DNA of 64,000 bases from RPQJ01 sp963846315 (GTDB lineage: Bacteria; Pseudomonadota; Gammaproteobacteria; Steroidobacterales; Steroidobacteraceae), in the NCBI GenBank assembly GCA_963846315.1, contig CAWJVM010000013.1:137033-201032 (forward strand), written 5' to 3'. The notes beneath the pieces were generated by a model. The model saw only the letters and a list, made by a program, of their open reading frames with translations. It made no database searches and was not told the DNA's origin. Shown here piece by piece: positions 34,383 through 43,254 of this stretch. Within the stretch, counting starts at the first letter, position 1. The number at the start of each line of letters is the position of its first letter. Both the position numbers and the translations under genes were made by a program.

Positions 34383-34918
34383 CCATGAGTACGACGGTGA
34401 AATCACGGTCGTCGGTCAACCGGCTCACGCTGCTCGCGTCGTCGATCGCCCTGCTGCTTGCAGGCTGCGGCAACGACATGAGCGAGCTGGAGGCCAGGGT
34501 CGACGAGGTCAAGAATGCTCCCGGCACCGGCATCGAGCCGCTGCCGGAAGTGAAGCCGTACGAGACGTTCGATTATTCCGCCGCCGATCAGCGTTCGCCG
34601 TTCGAGCCAGGAATTTCCGCCCTGGCCAACGCGCCGAACGCGATCCGCCCGGACCAGAACCGGCCGCGCGAGTTCCTCGAGCAGTTCTCGCTCGACACCT
34701 TGCGCATGGTCGGCACCGTGAAACTGAAGGGAAAGTTGTTCGGCCTGGTTCAGACCAAGGACGGGCTGGTGCACCGGGTGTTGACTGGCAACCATGTGGG
34801 ACAGAGCGATGGCCGTATCACGGGCATCGAGGAAGGCAAGATCTCGCTCATCGAGATCGTTCCTGACGGCATGGGTGGCTTCATTGAGCGCCCCGCCGCA
34901 CTCGCGCTGAGCGAATGA
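34379..34918 (+). CDS. pilP: Type IV pilus lipoprotein PilP
   Basis: Inner-membrane lipoprotein of 179 residues that connects PilNO to the secretin PilQ. The lipobox is LLLAGC with Cys30 as the lipidated residue. A disordered linker leads to the compact beta-domain with LDTLRMVGTVKLKGKLFGLVQ and NHVGQSDGRITGI, the PilP family core. A second ATG two codons in is an alternative start. Confidence 0.94.
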   Translation: MTMSTTVKSRSSVNRLTLLASSIALLLAGCGNDMSELEARVDEVKNAPGTGIEPLPEVKPYETFDYSAADQRSPFEPGISALANAPNAIRPDQNRPREFLEQFSLDTLRMVGTVKLKGKLFGLVQTKDGLVHRVLTGNHVGQSDGRITGIEEGKISLIEIVPDGMGGFIERPAALALSE

Positions 34919-34937
34919 TCTGCAAGGAGATCCGAGA

Positions 34938-37133
34938 ATGACCGCTGCATCGTCGCCCGTGAACCATCGCCGCCCGGAGGCCGGCCGCCTGCATCGGCCC
35001 TTCCGAGCCGCGGCGCTCGTCGCGTTGGCCGGGGCACTCGCATTCGCCGCGCAGGCTGCGCTAGCGCAGGCGTCCACCCGGCTCACCAAGGTCGAGCTGC
35101 AGCCGCAGCCTGGCAACCAGCTCGAGGTCAAGCTCGTGCTGGACGGCCCGGCGCCGCAGCCGATCGCCTTTACCATCGACAACCCGGCGCGTCTCGCCGT
35201 GGACCTGCCGGGCACCTCGATCGCGCTCGAATCGCGCCGCATCGACGTCAAGGCCGGCGGCGTCGATTCGATCGTTGCGGCCGAAGCATCGGGCCGCACG
35301 CGCGTCGTCTTCAACCTCGACTCGCTGCAGCCGTATTCGACGCGAACGGAAGGCAACAACGTCTACGTCTCGCTCGGTCGCTCGGTTGCAAGTGCCACGA
35401 CCGGCGCAGCGGCCAGCACTTCGTCGGCAGCTGGCGCGGCTCCGGGCGCGTTCTCGATCGACAAGGTCGATTTCCGTCGCGGCCCCGACGGCGCCGGCCG
35501 CATCATCGTTCGCACCAGCGACCCGCGCGTGCAGGCCAGCGTCAAGCAGGAAGGCGGTCGCACGGTCGTGGATTTCCCGCGCACCGGCGTCGCACCCGAA
35601 GCCGCGCGCCGCTACGACGTCGTCGATTTCGCGACGCCCGTCAGTTCGTTCGACGTGACCAGCACGCCGAACGGCGCCCGTATCATCGTCAGCGCCACGG
35701 GCGAATACGAGCAACTCGGCTACCAGAGTGATCGCGAATACGTGCTCGAACTGCGCCAGCGAACGAAATCGGCCGCAGCCGCCGATCCGACCAGGAAGGA
35801 ATACCGCGGCGAGCGCCTGACGCTCAACTTCCAGGACATCGAGACCCGCGCCGTGCTGCAGCTGCTCGCCGAGACGAGCGGCCAAAACATCGTGGTCAGC
35901 GACACGGTGCAGGGCAACGTCACGCTGCGCCTGCAGAACGTGCCGTGGGACCAGGCACTCGACATCGTCATGCGCACGAAGGGCCTCGACAAGCGGCAGG
36001 AGGGCAACGTGATCTACGTCGCTCCGGCCGAGGAACTCGCCGCGCGTGAGAAGCAGATGCTCGAGTCGCAGAAGTCGATGACCGAACTTTCGCCGGTGCG
36101 CACGGAGTACCTGCAGGTCAACTACGCGAAGGCCTCCGACCTCGCAGCGCTGATCCGCTCGCAGGGCAAGGGCTCGTCGCTCCTGTCGGACCGCGGCAGC
36201 CTCGCGATCGACGAACGCACGAACACGCTGTTGCTGCAGGACACGGCGGATCGCCTGGCCGACATCCGTCGCCTGGTACAGACCCTCGACATTCCCGTGA
36301 AGCAGGTACTGATCGAAGCCCGCATCGTCATCGTCAACGACGACTTCAGCCGCGAGCTGGGCGTGCGTTTCGGCGGTGCGTTCGTGGGTAATTACGGCAG
36401 CAGCGACGGCCTGATGTTCGTCGGCTCGAGAGGTCTCGACACCGATCCGGGCAATACCGGTCCGATCATCAATCCGACGAGTCCTGGCGGCGCCGGTTTG
36501 AGCGGCACCCAGGTCACGACTCCGACGGTCAACGACCGTTACATGGTGAACCTGCCAATAGCGAACCCGGCCGGGCGCCTCGCCATGACCCTGCTCGATT
36601 CCGATTACGTCGTCGACCTGGAAATTACGGCCGCCCAGCGCGAAGGCCGTGGCGAAGTGGTCTCCGCCCCTCGCGTCATCACGGCTAACGGCAAGGAAGC
36701 AGTGATCGAGCAGGGCACCGAAATTCCGTACCAGGAATCGGCTTCGAGCGGCGCCACGACGACGCAGTTCAAGAAGGCTGTCCTGTCGCTCAAGGTCACG
36801 CCCCAGATCACCCCGGACGACCGCGTGATCCTGGACCTGACCGTGTCGAAGGACAGCGTCGGCCAGCTCTTGCCGAGCGCCACGGGCGGCAGCGTGCCGA
36901 GCATCGACACGCGCACGATCACGACCCAGGTGCTGGTCAACGACGGCCAGACGGTCGTCCTCGGCGGCATTCTCGAGACCGAGCGCCGCGACACGGTCAA
37001 CAAAGTGCCGTTCCTCGGCGACGTGCCGGGCCTCGGGTACCTGTTCCGCAGCAAGTCGAAGACCGACAACAAGGACGAGCTGCTGATCTTCGTGACGCCG
37101 AAGATCCTGCGCGAGGGCGCCGAGATCTACTGA
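34938..37133 (+). CDS. pilQ: Type IV pilus secretin PilQ
   Basis: Outer-membrane channel through which the pilus exits. 731 residues: signal peptide (to about residue 44, ALAQA), two AMIN domains (about 45-290) that bind peptidoglycan, an STN/N0 domain (LTLNFQDIETRAVLQLLAE), an N1 domain (about 390-460) and the secretin core with LDIPVKQVLIEARIVIV, VVSAPRVITANGKEAVIEQG and the C-terminal VPFLGDVPGLGYLFRS signature. Start has AAGGAGA ten bases upstream. Last gene of pilMNOPQ. Confidence 0.96.
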   Translation: MTAASSPVNHRRPEAGRLHRPFRAAALVALAGALAFAAQAALAQASTRLTKVELQPQPGNQLEVKLVLDGPAPQPIAFTIDNPARLAVDLPGTSIALESRRIDVKAGGVDSIVAAEASGRTRVVFNLDSLQPYSTRTEGNNVYVSLGRSVASATTGAAASTSSAAGAAPGAFSIDKVDFRRGPDGAGRIIVRTSDPRVQASVKQEGGRTVVDFPRTGVAPEAARRYDVVDFATPVSSFDVTSTPNGARIIVSATGEYEQLGYQSDREYVLELRQRTKSAAAADPTRKEYRGERLTLNFQDIETRAVLQLLAETSGQNIVVSDTVQGNVTLRLQNVPWDQALDIVMRTKGLDKRQEGNVIYVAPAEELAAREKQMLESQKSMTELSPVRTEYLQVNYAKASDLAALIRSQGKGSSLLSDRGSLAIDERTNTLLLQDTADRLADIRRLVQTLDIPVKQVLIEARIVIVNDDFSRELGVRFGGAFVGNYGSSDGLMFVGSRGLDTDPGNTGPIINPTSPGGAGLSGTQVTTPTVNDRYMVNLPIANPAGRLAMTLLDSDYVVDLEITAAQREGRGEVVSAPRVITANGKEAVIEQGTEIPYQESASSGATTTQFKKAVLSLKVTPQITPDDRVILDLTVSKDSVGQLLPSATGGSVPSIDTRTITTQVLVNDGQTVVLGGILETERRDTVNKVPFLGDVPGLGYLFRSKSKTDNKDELLIFVTPKILREGAEIY

Positions 37134-37219
37134 CGCATCGGCCCTCCGGTGCGAGAATGGGCGGCCGCAGCGATCCTGCGGCCGCTTTTCGTTGGGGGGT
37201 CCAGTACGCCGATGTATCG

Positions 37220-37744
37220 ATGCGCATGAACGTCTTCCTCGTCGGCCCCATGGGCTCGGGCAAGAGCGCGGTCGGCCGGCAGCTCGCGCAACGGCTGGCG
37301 CTCGAGTTCATCGACAGTGACGACGAAATCGAGTCCCGCACGGGCGTCGACATCCCCTACATCTTCGAACGCGAGGGCGAGGCCGGCTTCCGGCAGCGCG
37401 AAGCCGAGGTCATCGACGCGATCACCCGTCGTGACGGGGTGCTGGTCTCGACGGGAGGCGGGGCGATCCTCGACGCCGGCACGCGAGAGCGACTGCGCGC
37501 TCGGGGCCACGTCGTGTATCTTCGGACTTCCGTGGACCAGCAACTCGCCCGCACCCGGCGCAGCAATGACCGGCCGCTGCTCAACAACGACGACCCGCGC
37601 GGCACGCTCGAACGCCTGTTCGAACAGCGTGCACCCCTCTACACCGAGGTGGCCGAGATCGTCGTCGACACCGACGGCCGCAAGGTGAAGACCGTGGTCG
37701 ACCACATCTGTCGCCAGCTCGGCGCCGGCGAGGTCGGGCCATGA
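37220..37744 (+). CDS. aroK: Shikimate kinase
   Basis: Phosphorylates shikimate in aromatic amino acid synthesis. 174 residues from the ATG at 37220 (MRMNVFLVGPMGSGKSAVG); the preceding 21 codons of open frame are not family-like. P-loop GPMGSGKS, shikimate-binding DSDDEIESRTG (with the catalytic Asp) and STGGGAIL are all present. Stop overlaps aroB start as ATGA. The pilQ-aroK-aroB order is conserved in many gammaproteobacteria. Confidence 0.95.
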   Translation: MRMNVFLVGPMGSGKSAVGRQLAQRLALEFIDSDDEIESRTGVDIPYIFEREGEAGFRQREAEVIDAITRRDGVLVSTGGGAILDAGTRERLRARGHVVYLRTSVDQQLARTRRSNDRPLLNNDDPRGTLERLFEQRAPLYTEVAEIVVDTDGRKVKTVVDHICRQLGAGEVGP

Positions 37745-38841
37745 CGGGCCGCTCGCCGCAGACGCTGTCGATCGACCTGGAGCGGTGCAGCTACCCGATC
37801 GTGATCGGCGAAGGCTTGCTCGCCGACGCAGACCTGGTCGCCCGTCACGTTGCGGCGCACGACGTGCTGATCGTCACGAACGAGACGGTCGGACCGCTTT
37901 ACGTTGATCGGCTGCGGGCGGGTCTTGCGGGCAAGCGCGTCAGCTCGGTCGAGCTGCCCGATGGCGAGCAGCACAAGACCCTGGCCGTGCTCGAACGCGT
38001 GTTCGATGCGCTGATCGAGGCGCGCCTGAACCGGGATGCCTGCGTGGTCGCGCTTGGTGGCGGCGTGGTCGGCGACATGGCTGGATTCGCGGCCGCCTGC
38101 TACCAGCGCGGCATCGATTTCGTGCAGGTGCCGACGACGCTGCTGGCGCAGGTCGACTCTGCCGTGGGTGGCAAGACCGGCGTCAACCACCCCGGCGGCA
38201 AGAACATGATCGGCGCGTTTCACCAGCCGCGAGCGGTGCTGTCGGACCTCGGCACGCTGCGCACGCTGCCGCCGCGGGAACTGCGCGCAGGCCTCGCCGA
38301 GGTCATCAAATACGGCCTGATCGACGACGCCGATTTTCTCGCGTGGATCGAGGCCCACATCGACCCGTTGCTCGCGCTGGACATGGACGCACTGGCACAG
38401 GCCGTGCGGCGGTCGTGCGAGATCAAGGCGCGCATCGTTGCGGCCGATGAACGCGAACACGGCCAGCGTGCCTTGCTGAACCTGGGGCACACGTTCGGCC
38501 ACGCCATCGAGACTGCAGCCGGCTACGGCGAGTGGCTGCACGGCGAAGCCGTGGCTTTGGGGCTGCTGCTCGCCGCGGATCTGTCGCAGCGACTCGGCTA
38601 CCTCGGCACGGCCGACGTCGCCCGGGTGCGCGAGTTGCTGCGCCGGGCTGGGCTGCCGACCACTGCGCCGGCCATTGGCGCGTCCAAGGCCCTGGAACTG
38701 ATGGGCATGGACAAGAAAGTCCTGCAGGGACGCATCCGACTCGTGCTCATGCGTAAGGTCGGCGAGGGCGTCGTCACGGGCGACTATCCAGCCGCTGCGC
38801 TGCAGGCGACGCTGCGTGCTCACTTCGAGGTGACGGCATGA
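37741..38841 (+). CDS. aroB: 3-dehydroquinate synthase
   Basis: Converts DAHP to 3-dehydroquinate, the second shikimate step, using NAD and zinc. 366 residues (E. coli 362). Family blocks: DGEQHKTL, ALGGGVVGDMAGFAAA (NAD-binding), QVPTTLLAQVDSAVGGKTGVN, and zinc ligands in EVIKYGLI, LLNLGHTFGHAIE and LHGEAVALG. Overlaps aroK and dgt by four bases each. Confidence 0.97.
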   Translation: MTGRSPQTLSIDLERCSYPIVIGEGLLADADLVARHVAAHDVLIVTNETVGPLYVDRLRAGLAGKRVSSVELPDGEQHKTLAVLERVFDALIEARLNRDACVVALGGGVVGDMAGFAAACYQRGIDFVQVPTTLLAQVDSAVGGKTGVNHPGGKNMIGAFHQPRAVLSDLGTLRTLPPRELRAGLAEVIKYGLIDDADFLAWIEAHIDPLLALDMDALAQAVRRSCEIKARIVAADEREHGQRALLNLGHTFGHAIETAAGYGEWLHGEAVALGLLLAADLSQRLGYLGTADVARVRELLRRAGLPTTAPAIGASKALELMGMDKKVLQGRIRLVLMRKVGEGVVTGDYPAAALQATLRAHFEVTA

Positions 38842-40031
38842 GCGAGCTGGACAGCAGCCACGTCGCGGGCAGCGACGACGACACGGTCCTCGCAGCCTAC
38901 GCGCAGCGTTCGACCGCCTCACGCGGGCGTCGTTTTGCCGAGCCCCCGCCACGTCATCGCACCGAATACCAGCGCGACCGCGATCGCATCGTGCATTCGA
39001 CGGCGTTCCGCCGCCTCGTTTACAAGACGCAGGTCTTCGTCAATCACGAAGGCGACCTGTACCGCACGCGGCTCACGCATTCGCTCGAGGTCGCGCAGAT
39101 TGCGCGCAGCGTGGCGCGGGCCCTCGGCCTCAACGAACCGCTGGTCGAGGCGATCTGCCTGGCGCACGACCTCGGCCATACCCCATTCGGCCACGCCGGG
39201 CAGGACGCGCTCAACGAATGCATGCGTGAATTCGGCGGGTTCGAACACAACCTGCAGTCGTTGCGGGTGGTGGACGAACTCGAGGAGCGCTACGCCGAAT
39301 TCCCCGGCCTGAACCTCACCTTCGAAGTGCGCGAGGGCATCCTCAAGCACTGTTCGGCGGCCAATGCCCGCAAGCTCGGCGAACTCGGCGAGCGGTTCCT
39401 GCAACGCCTGCAGCCGGGCCTCGAGGCGCAGCTGGCAAACCTGGCGGACGAGGTGGCGTACAACAACCACGATGTCGACGATGGCATCCGAGCCGGGCTG
39501 ATCACGATCGATGACCTCTGCGGCTGCCGCATGTTCGGCCGCCAGTTCGAACGGGTGCGCGGGCTCTACCCGCAGCTCGGGGGACGGCGGCTCGTGCACG
39601 AAGTCGTGCGGCGCATGATCGATTACACGGTCAACGACCTCGTCGATGCGTCAAAGGCCTCGCTGGCGAGCGCCGCGCCGAAGAGCGTGGACGAAGTGCG
39701 GTCACGCCCGGCAGCACTGCTCATGTTCAGCGATGCCGTCCGCGAGGAGCACCTGGAACTCAAGCGTTACCTGCGTGAGCACCTCTACAAGCACTTCCGG
39801 GTGCTGCGGATGACGACCAAGGCGCAGCGCGTGGTGCGCGAACTGTTCGCTGCGATGTTCGGCGAAGTCAGCCTGATGCCGACCGAGCACCAGGAGGCTG
39901 CCCGGCGGCTCGAAGGCGCCGACGGGGAATCCGGCCGCGCCCGCGCCGTGGCCGACTACATCGCCGGCATGACCGACCGTTTCGCGATCCTCGAGCACCG
40001 CCGGCTGTTCAATCCCGCTGAACGGACCTGA
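38838..40031 (+). CDS. dgt: Deoxyguanosinetriphosphate triphosphohydrolase-like protein
   Basis: HD-domain dNTPase of the Dgt type II group that cleaves dNTPs to the nucleoside and triphosphate. 397 residues. Metal ligands are in RLTHSLEVAQIARS, AHDLGHTPFGHAGQDALNE (HD) and NLADEVAYNNHDVDDG. DRDRIVHSTAFRRLVYKTQ is the other signature. Overlaps the aroB stop by four bases, completing an aroK-aroB-dgt unit. Exact nucleotide specificity cannot be read from the sequence. Confidence 0.93.
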   Translation: MSELDSSHVAGSDDDTVLAAYAQRSTASRGRRFAEPPPRHRTEYQRDRDRIVHSTAFRRLVYKTQVFVNHEGDLYRTRLTHSLEVAQIARSVARALGLNEPLVEAICLAHDLGHTPFGHAGQDALNECMREFGGFEHNLQSLRVVDELEERYAEFPGLNLTFEVREGILKHCSAANARKLGELGERFLQRLQPGLEAQLANLADEVAYNNHDVDDGIRAGLITIDDLCGCRMFGRQFERVRGLYPQLGGRRLVHEVVRRMIDYTVNDLVDASKASLASAAPKSVDEVRSRPAALLMFSDAVREEHLELKRYLREHLYKHFRVLRMTTKAQRVVRELFAAMFGEVSLMPTEHQEAARRLEGADGESGRARAVADYIAGMTDRFAILEHRRLFNPAERT

Positions 40032-40181
40032 GACGACAGGCTTCCGGGCCCGTGGTTCCGGCTGGCCTGAGGGGGTTCCCGCCCTCGGAGGCCGACGATT
40101 TTCGGCGTCAGTGAGGGCTTGCCCGGAGGTCCGGCCGGGGTCCGTCTGGTAGCATTCCCGGGCTTTTTCCGGAGTGCCGCT
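40032..40181. other. dgt-pyrF intergenic region with hairpins
   Basis: No gene seen. Two hairpins occur: GCCTGAGGG pairing with CCCTCGGAGGC (two-base bulge, about 40065-40092) and GCCGA / TCGGC (about 40092-40108). They could end the pil-aro-dgt transcript, but neither is followed by a T-run. Confidence 0.35.
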
Positions 40182-40904
40182 TTGACCCCCAAGAACATTC
40201 CCGACCGGGAACGCCTGATTTTCGCCATGGACGTCGCCGACCCGCAGGCCGCGCGTCAGCTCGTCGAACAGCTCGGCGATTCCGTCGTCTTCTACAAGAT
40301 CGGCCTCGAGCTGTTCATGGCGGGCGGCTACTTCGAGCTGCTCGACTGGCTGGTCGCGCGCGGCAAGAAGGTGTTCGTCGACCTCAAGTTCTTCGACGTG
40401 CCCGCCACGGTCGCCGCGGCGGTCAAGCAGCTGCGCAATCGGGGCGTGACGCTCGCGACCGTGCATGGCAACCAGGCCATCATGGAGGCCGCAGCGGCGG
40501 CCAAGGGCGACGTCAAGATTCTCGCGGTGACCGTGCTCACGAGCCTCGACCGCGGCGACCTCGACGACCTGGGGTTCACCGTGGACGTCGAGAAGCTGGT
40601 GCTTTCCCGCGCGAGGCGCGCGCTGGAAGCCGGCTGCGACGGCGTGGTGTCGTCAGGTCTCGAGGCCCCGATGCTGCGGCAGTACATCGATCACCGCCTG
40701 CTCGTCGTGACACCCGGTATTCGTCCGGTCGAGAACAAGCCGGTGGACGACCAGAAGCGCACCGTGGATGTCGCGCAGGCCTTTGCCAACGGCGCCGACT
40801 ACATCGTCGTCGGCCGCCCGATCCGTGATGCCGCCGATCCTCGTGCGGCTGCCGAAGCCATTCAACAGACCATTGCCGAGTCCCTTGCCGGAGCACGCCC
40901 ATGA
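40182..40904 (+). CDS. pyrF: Orotidine 5'-phosphate decarboxylase
   Basis: Last step of UMP synthesis. The best start is a TTG at 40182 with GGAG seven bases before it, giving 240 residues (E. coli 245); the longer frame upstream is not family-like. Motifs: LIFAMDVADPQ, YKIGLELFMAGGY, the catalytic VFVDLKFFDVPATV (Lys/Asp tetrad), and the phosphate loop VTPGIRPVENK with VVGRPIRDA. The stop overlaps the hemE ATG. Confidence 0.94.
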   Translation: MTPKNIPDRERLIFAMDVADPQAARQLVEQLGDSVVFYKIGLELFMAGGYFELLDWLVARGKKVFVDLKFFDVPATVAAAVKQLRNRGVTLATVHGNQAIMEAAAAAKGDVKILAVTVLTSLDRGDLDDLGFTVDVEKLVLSRARRALEAGCDGVVSSGLEAPMLRQYIDHRLLVVTPGIRPVENKPVDDQKRTVDVAQAFANGADYIVVGRPIRDAADPRAAAEAIQQTIAESLAGARP

Positions 40905-41977
40905 GCGCACCGCTGCAGAACGACCTGCTGCTGCGCGCCCTGCTGCGCCAGCCCACGCCCCGTACGCCCCTCTGGATGATGCGGCAGGCCGGACGCTACC
41001 TGCCGGAGTACCGCGCCACGCGCGCCAAGGCGGGCAGCTTCCTGCAGCTGTGCATGAACCCGGAGCTGGCTTGCGAAGTGACGCTGCAACCGCTCGATCG
41101 CTACCGGCTCGACGCGGCGATCCTGTTCTCGGACATCCTGACCGTGCCGCACGCGATGAATGTCGGCCTGTCGTTCGAGACCGGCGAGGGTCCGAAGATC
41201 GCGCGACCGGTGCGTACACCCGGCGACATTGACCAGTTGCCGATTCCGGATCCGGAAGGGGAGTTGCGGTACGTGATGGACGCAGTGCGCACGATCCGTC
41301 GCGAACTCAACGGCCGCGTGCCCCTGATCGGTTTCGCCGGCAGCCCGTGGACGGTCGGCACGTACATGGTCGAAGGCGGCGGCAGCAAGAACTTCGAGCA
41401 CATCAAGGGCATGCTCTACGGCTCGCCGCAGCAGCTGCACCGGTTGCTCGACGTGATCACGCGCGCGACGATTGCGTACCTCAACGGCCAGATCGCCGCG
41501 GGCGCGCAGGCCGTGATGGTGTTCGACACCTGGGGTGGGGCGCTCACCCCCGCCGATTACCGTGAATTCTCGCTGCGCTACATGCAGCGAATCGTCGACG
41601 GCGTGACGCGCGAAGCCGAAGGGCGCCGCGTCCCCGTCATTCTCTACACCAAGGGCGGCGGCGATTGGCTCGGCGACATGGCGGCCACGGGTTGTGACGC
41701 CCTCGGCGTCGACTGGATGACCGACCTGGCCGATGCGCGAAGCAGGGTGCAGGACAAGGTTTCGTTGCAGGGCAACCTCGACCCGAGCGTGCTCTACGCC
41801 CCGCCGGCGCAGATCCGCGAGCAGGTCGGCAAGGTGCTGGCCAGCTACGGCAAGGGCCCGGGCCACGTGTTCAACCTCGGCCACGGCATCCATCCGGAAG
41901 TGAAACCCGAGCACGCATTGGCGATGATCGAGGCGGTGCACGAACTCTCTCCGCAATACCACGAGGAAAGGGGTTAG
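40901..41977 (+). CDS. hemE: Uroporphyrinogen decarboxylase
   Basis: Decarboxylates the four acetate groups of uroporphyrinogen III in haem synthesis. 358 residues (E. coli 354). Signatures: TPLWMMRQAGRYLPEYR near the start, IGFAGSPWTVGTYMVEGGG, and the conserved GFCTERM-equivalent regions FDTWGGAL and NLGHGIHPEVKPEHALAMIEAVH. The last codons, GAA AGG GGT TAG, lie inside the heptamer repeat, so the repeat supplies the stop codon. Confidence 0.96.
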   Translation: MSAPLQNDLLLRALLRQPTPRTPLWMMRQAGRYLPEYRATRAKAGSFLQLCMNPELACEVTLQPLDRYRLDAAILFSDILTVPHAMNVGLSFETGEGPKIARPVRTPGDIDQLPIPDPEGELRYVMDAVRTIRRELNGRVPLIGFAGSPWTVGTYMVEGGGSKNFEHIKGMLYGSPQQLHRLLDVITRATIAYLNGQIAAGAQAVMVFDTWGGALTPADYREFSLRYMQRIVDGVTREAEGRRVPVILYTKGGGDWLGDMAATGCDALGVDWMTDLADARSRVQDKVSLQGNLDPSVLYAPPAQIREQVGKVLASYGKGPGHVFNLGHGIHPEVKPEHALAMIEAVHELSPQYHEERG

Positions 41978-42180
41978 GGGTTAGGGGATAGGGGTTAGTC
42001 GGAACGCAGTAGCCAACGATTGATGATGCCCACAGACTCCTGCCCTGTCGTCCTGATTCGAATTCATCAGGCTGTTGAATTCGATGCGGCACTTGAAGCT
42101 ACGATTTCCGACTAACCCCTAACCCCTAACCCCTAACCCCTAACCCCTAACCCCTAACCCCTAACCCCTAACCTCTAGCC
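41970..42180. repeat. Inverted heptamer array element (TTAGGGG / TAACCCC), hemE-ppa space
   Basis: The left arm (41970-42003) reads GGGGTTAGGGGTTAGGGG then ATAGGGG and TTAGTCGGAA. The right arm (42107-42180) reads TTTCCGACTAACCCC and contains eight perfect TAACCCC units (42113-42168) plus a degenerate ninth. The 100-base core has CCTGAT/ATCAGG as an inner hairpin. Arm orientation, TTAGTC/GACTAA junctions and the CCCCTTCCC end match the element between spoT and ridA. The left arm has four G4 runs, a G-quadruplex pattern. Confidence 0.92.
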
Positions 42181-42187
42181 CCTTCCC

Positions 42188-42793
42188 ATGGACATCAACA
42201 AGATCAGCATCGGCGCCGACCCGCCCAGCGACATCAACGTCCTGATCGAGATTCCGCAAGGCGGCGTGCCGGTGAAGTACGAGCTCGACAAGGAATCAGG
42301 CGCGCTGCGCGTCGATCGCTTCCTCAACACCGCGATGTTCTATCCCGGCAATTACGGCTTCGTGCCGCACACCCTGTCGGGCGACGGCGATCCGGTCGAC
42401 GTGATCGTCGTGGTGCCGAGCCCGATCGTGGCCGGTGCAATCGTGCGGGTGCGTCCGGTCGGCGCGCTGCTGATGAAGGACGAGGCGGGTGATGACGAAA
42501 AGATCATTGCCGTGCCGGTGGACAAGCTCCACCCGTTCTACTCGGGAGTGAAGTCGTACAAGGACCTGCCCATTACGCTGGTCGACCAGATCGCGCACTT
42601 CTTCCAGCACTACAAGGACCTGGAGAAGGGCAAGTGGGTGACGATCGTGAACTGGGTCGGTACCGAACGCGCGGAGAAGATGATCATCGAAGGCATCCAC
42701 CGTGCGGCGAGTGCAGGCGATGACGTCGCGGCACACTATGTCGCGCAGCACTCAATGGCGGCAGCTTCTCGACGCAGCAAAAAGAAGTCGTAG
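42188..42793 (+). CDS. ppa: Inorganic pyrophosphatase (family I)
   Basis: Hydrolyses pyrophosphate to phosphate and so drives biosynthetic reactions. 201 residues; E. coli has 176, the excess being a basic C-terminal tail (AAASRRSKKKS). Metal and substrate residues: IEIPQGGVPVKYELDK, NYGFVPHTLSGDGDPVDVIV (the DGDPVD signature) and KEDGDDKI-like MKDEAGDDEKIIAVP. No Shine-Dalgarno stands before the ATG: the preceding bases are the end of the heptamer array (CTAGCCCCTTCCC). Confidence 0.95.
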   Translation: MDINKISIGADPPSDINVLIEIPQGGVPVKYELDKESGALRVDRFLNTAMFYPGNYGFVPHTLSGDGDPVDVIVVVPSPIVAGAIVRVRPVGALLMKDEAGDDEKIIAVPVDKLHPFYSGVKSYKDLPITLVDQIAHFFQHYKDLEKGKWVTIVNWVGTERAEKMIIEGIHRAASAGDDVAAHYVAQHSMAAASRRSKKKS

Positions 42794-42855
42794 GCGTTGC
42801 TCGAGACCGGACGGAGACAACGAGCCTGAATCCGGCCAGATAGTCGGTTCGAGAT

Positions 42856-43254
42856 CTAGCGCCGGAAGCGCGGCAGGCTCGCCAGTCCGGCATCGAGTGT
42901 CACCGGCACCACGGCACCAGTTGCCTGGAAGCGCTCGAACCAGGCGAGCTTCACCGGCCGCGCCAACGTCTTCAGTCGCACTTCCATCGACGCGGCGGCA
43001 CGGCGATTCTCGAACCAGGCAATCGCCGCGAGCGACAGGGGACGGTTCGCCCGCGTAAACGCGGCACCCTTGCCGGTTAGATGGGCTTCGAACCGTTCTT
43101 GCGGCAACGGGCTGATGCCGATGTAGCTCTTGCCGCCCTGGCAGTGAAGCAGATACACGGCCCAGGGCTTCTCGGTCACTGGGTCGTCCGCTCCCTCGTC
43201 GGGCGTGATCCCGACCGGAGCTTCAGGCACGTCGACTTTTCGGCGTGCCGACAT
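42856..43254 (-). CDS. GIY-YIG domain nuclease-like protein
   Basis: 132-residue protein with one GIY-YIG module (YhbQ/UPF0213 type): WAVYLLHCQGGKSYIGIS supplies the two conserved motifs, followed by the catalytic-helix Arg in QERFEAHLTG and the hydrophobic LAAIAWFENRRAAASMEVRLK. A 27-residue N-terminal extension and a short C-terminal tail flank the domain. Its start overlaps the end of the DUF885-like gene by 32 bases. YhbQ relatives cut structured DNA; the substrate here is unknown. Confidence 0.82.
   Translation of the reverse strand: MSARRKVDVPEAPVGITPDEGADDPVTEKPWAVYLLHCQGGKSYIGISPLPQERFEAHLTGKGAAFTRANRPLSLAAIAWFENRRAAASMEVRLKTLARPVKLAWFERFQATGAVVPVTLDAGLASLPRFRR

Noticed and set aside
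42113..42175. TAACCCC array as a CRISPR or telomere
   Set aside because: Units are contiguous 7-mers with no spacers, and the array is internal to a chromosome-like gene order.
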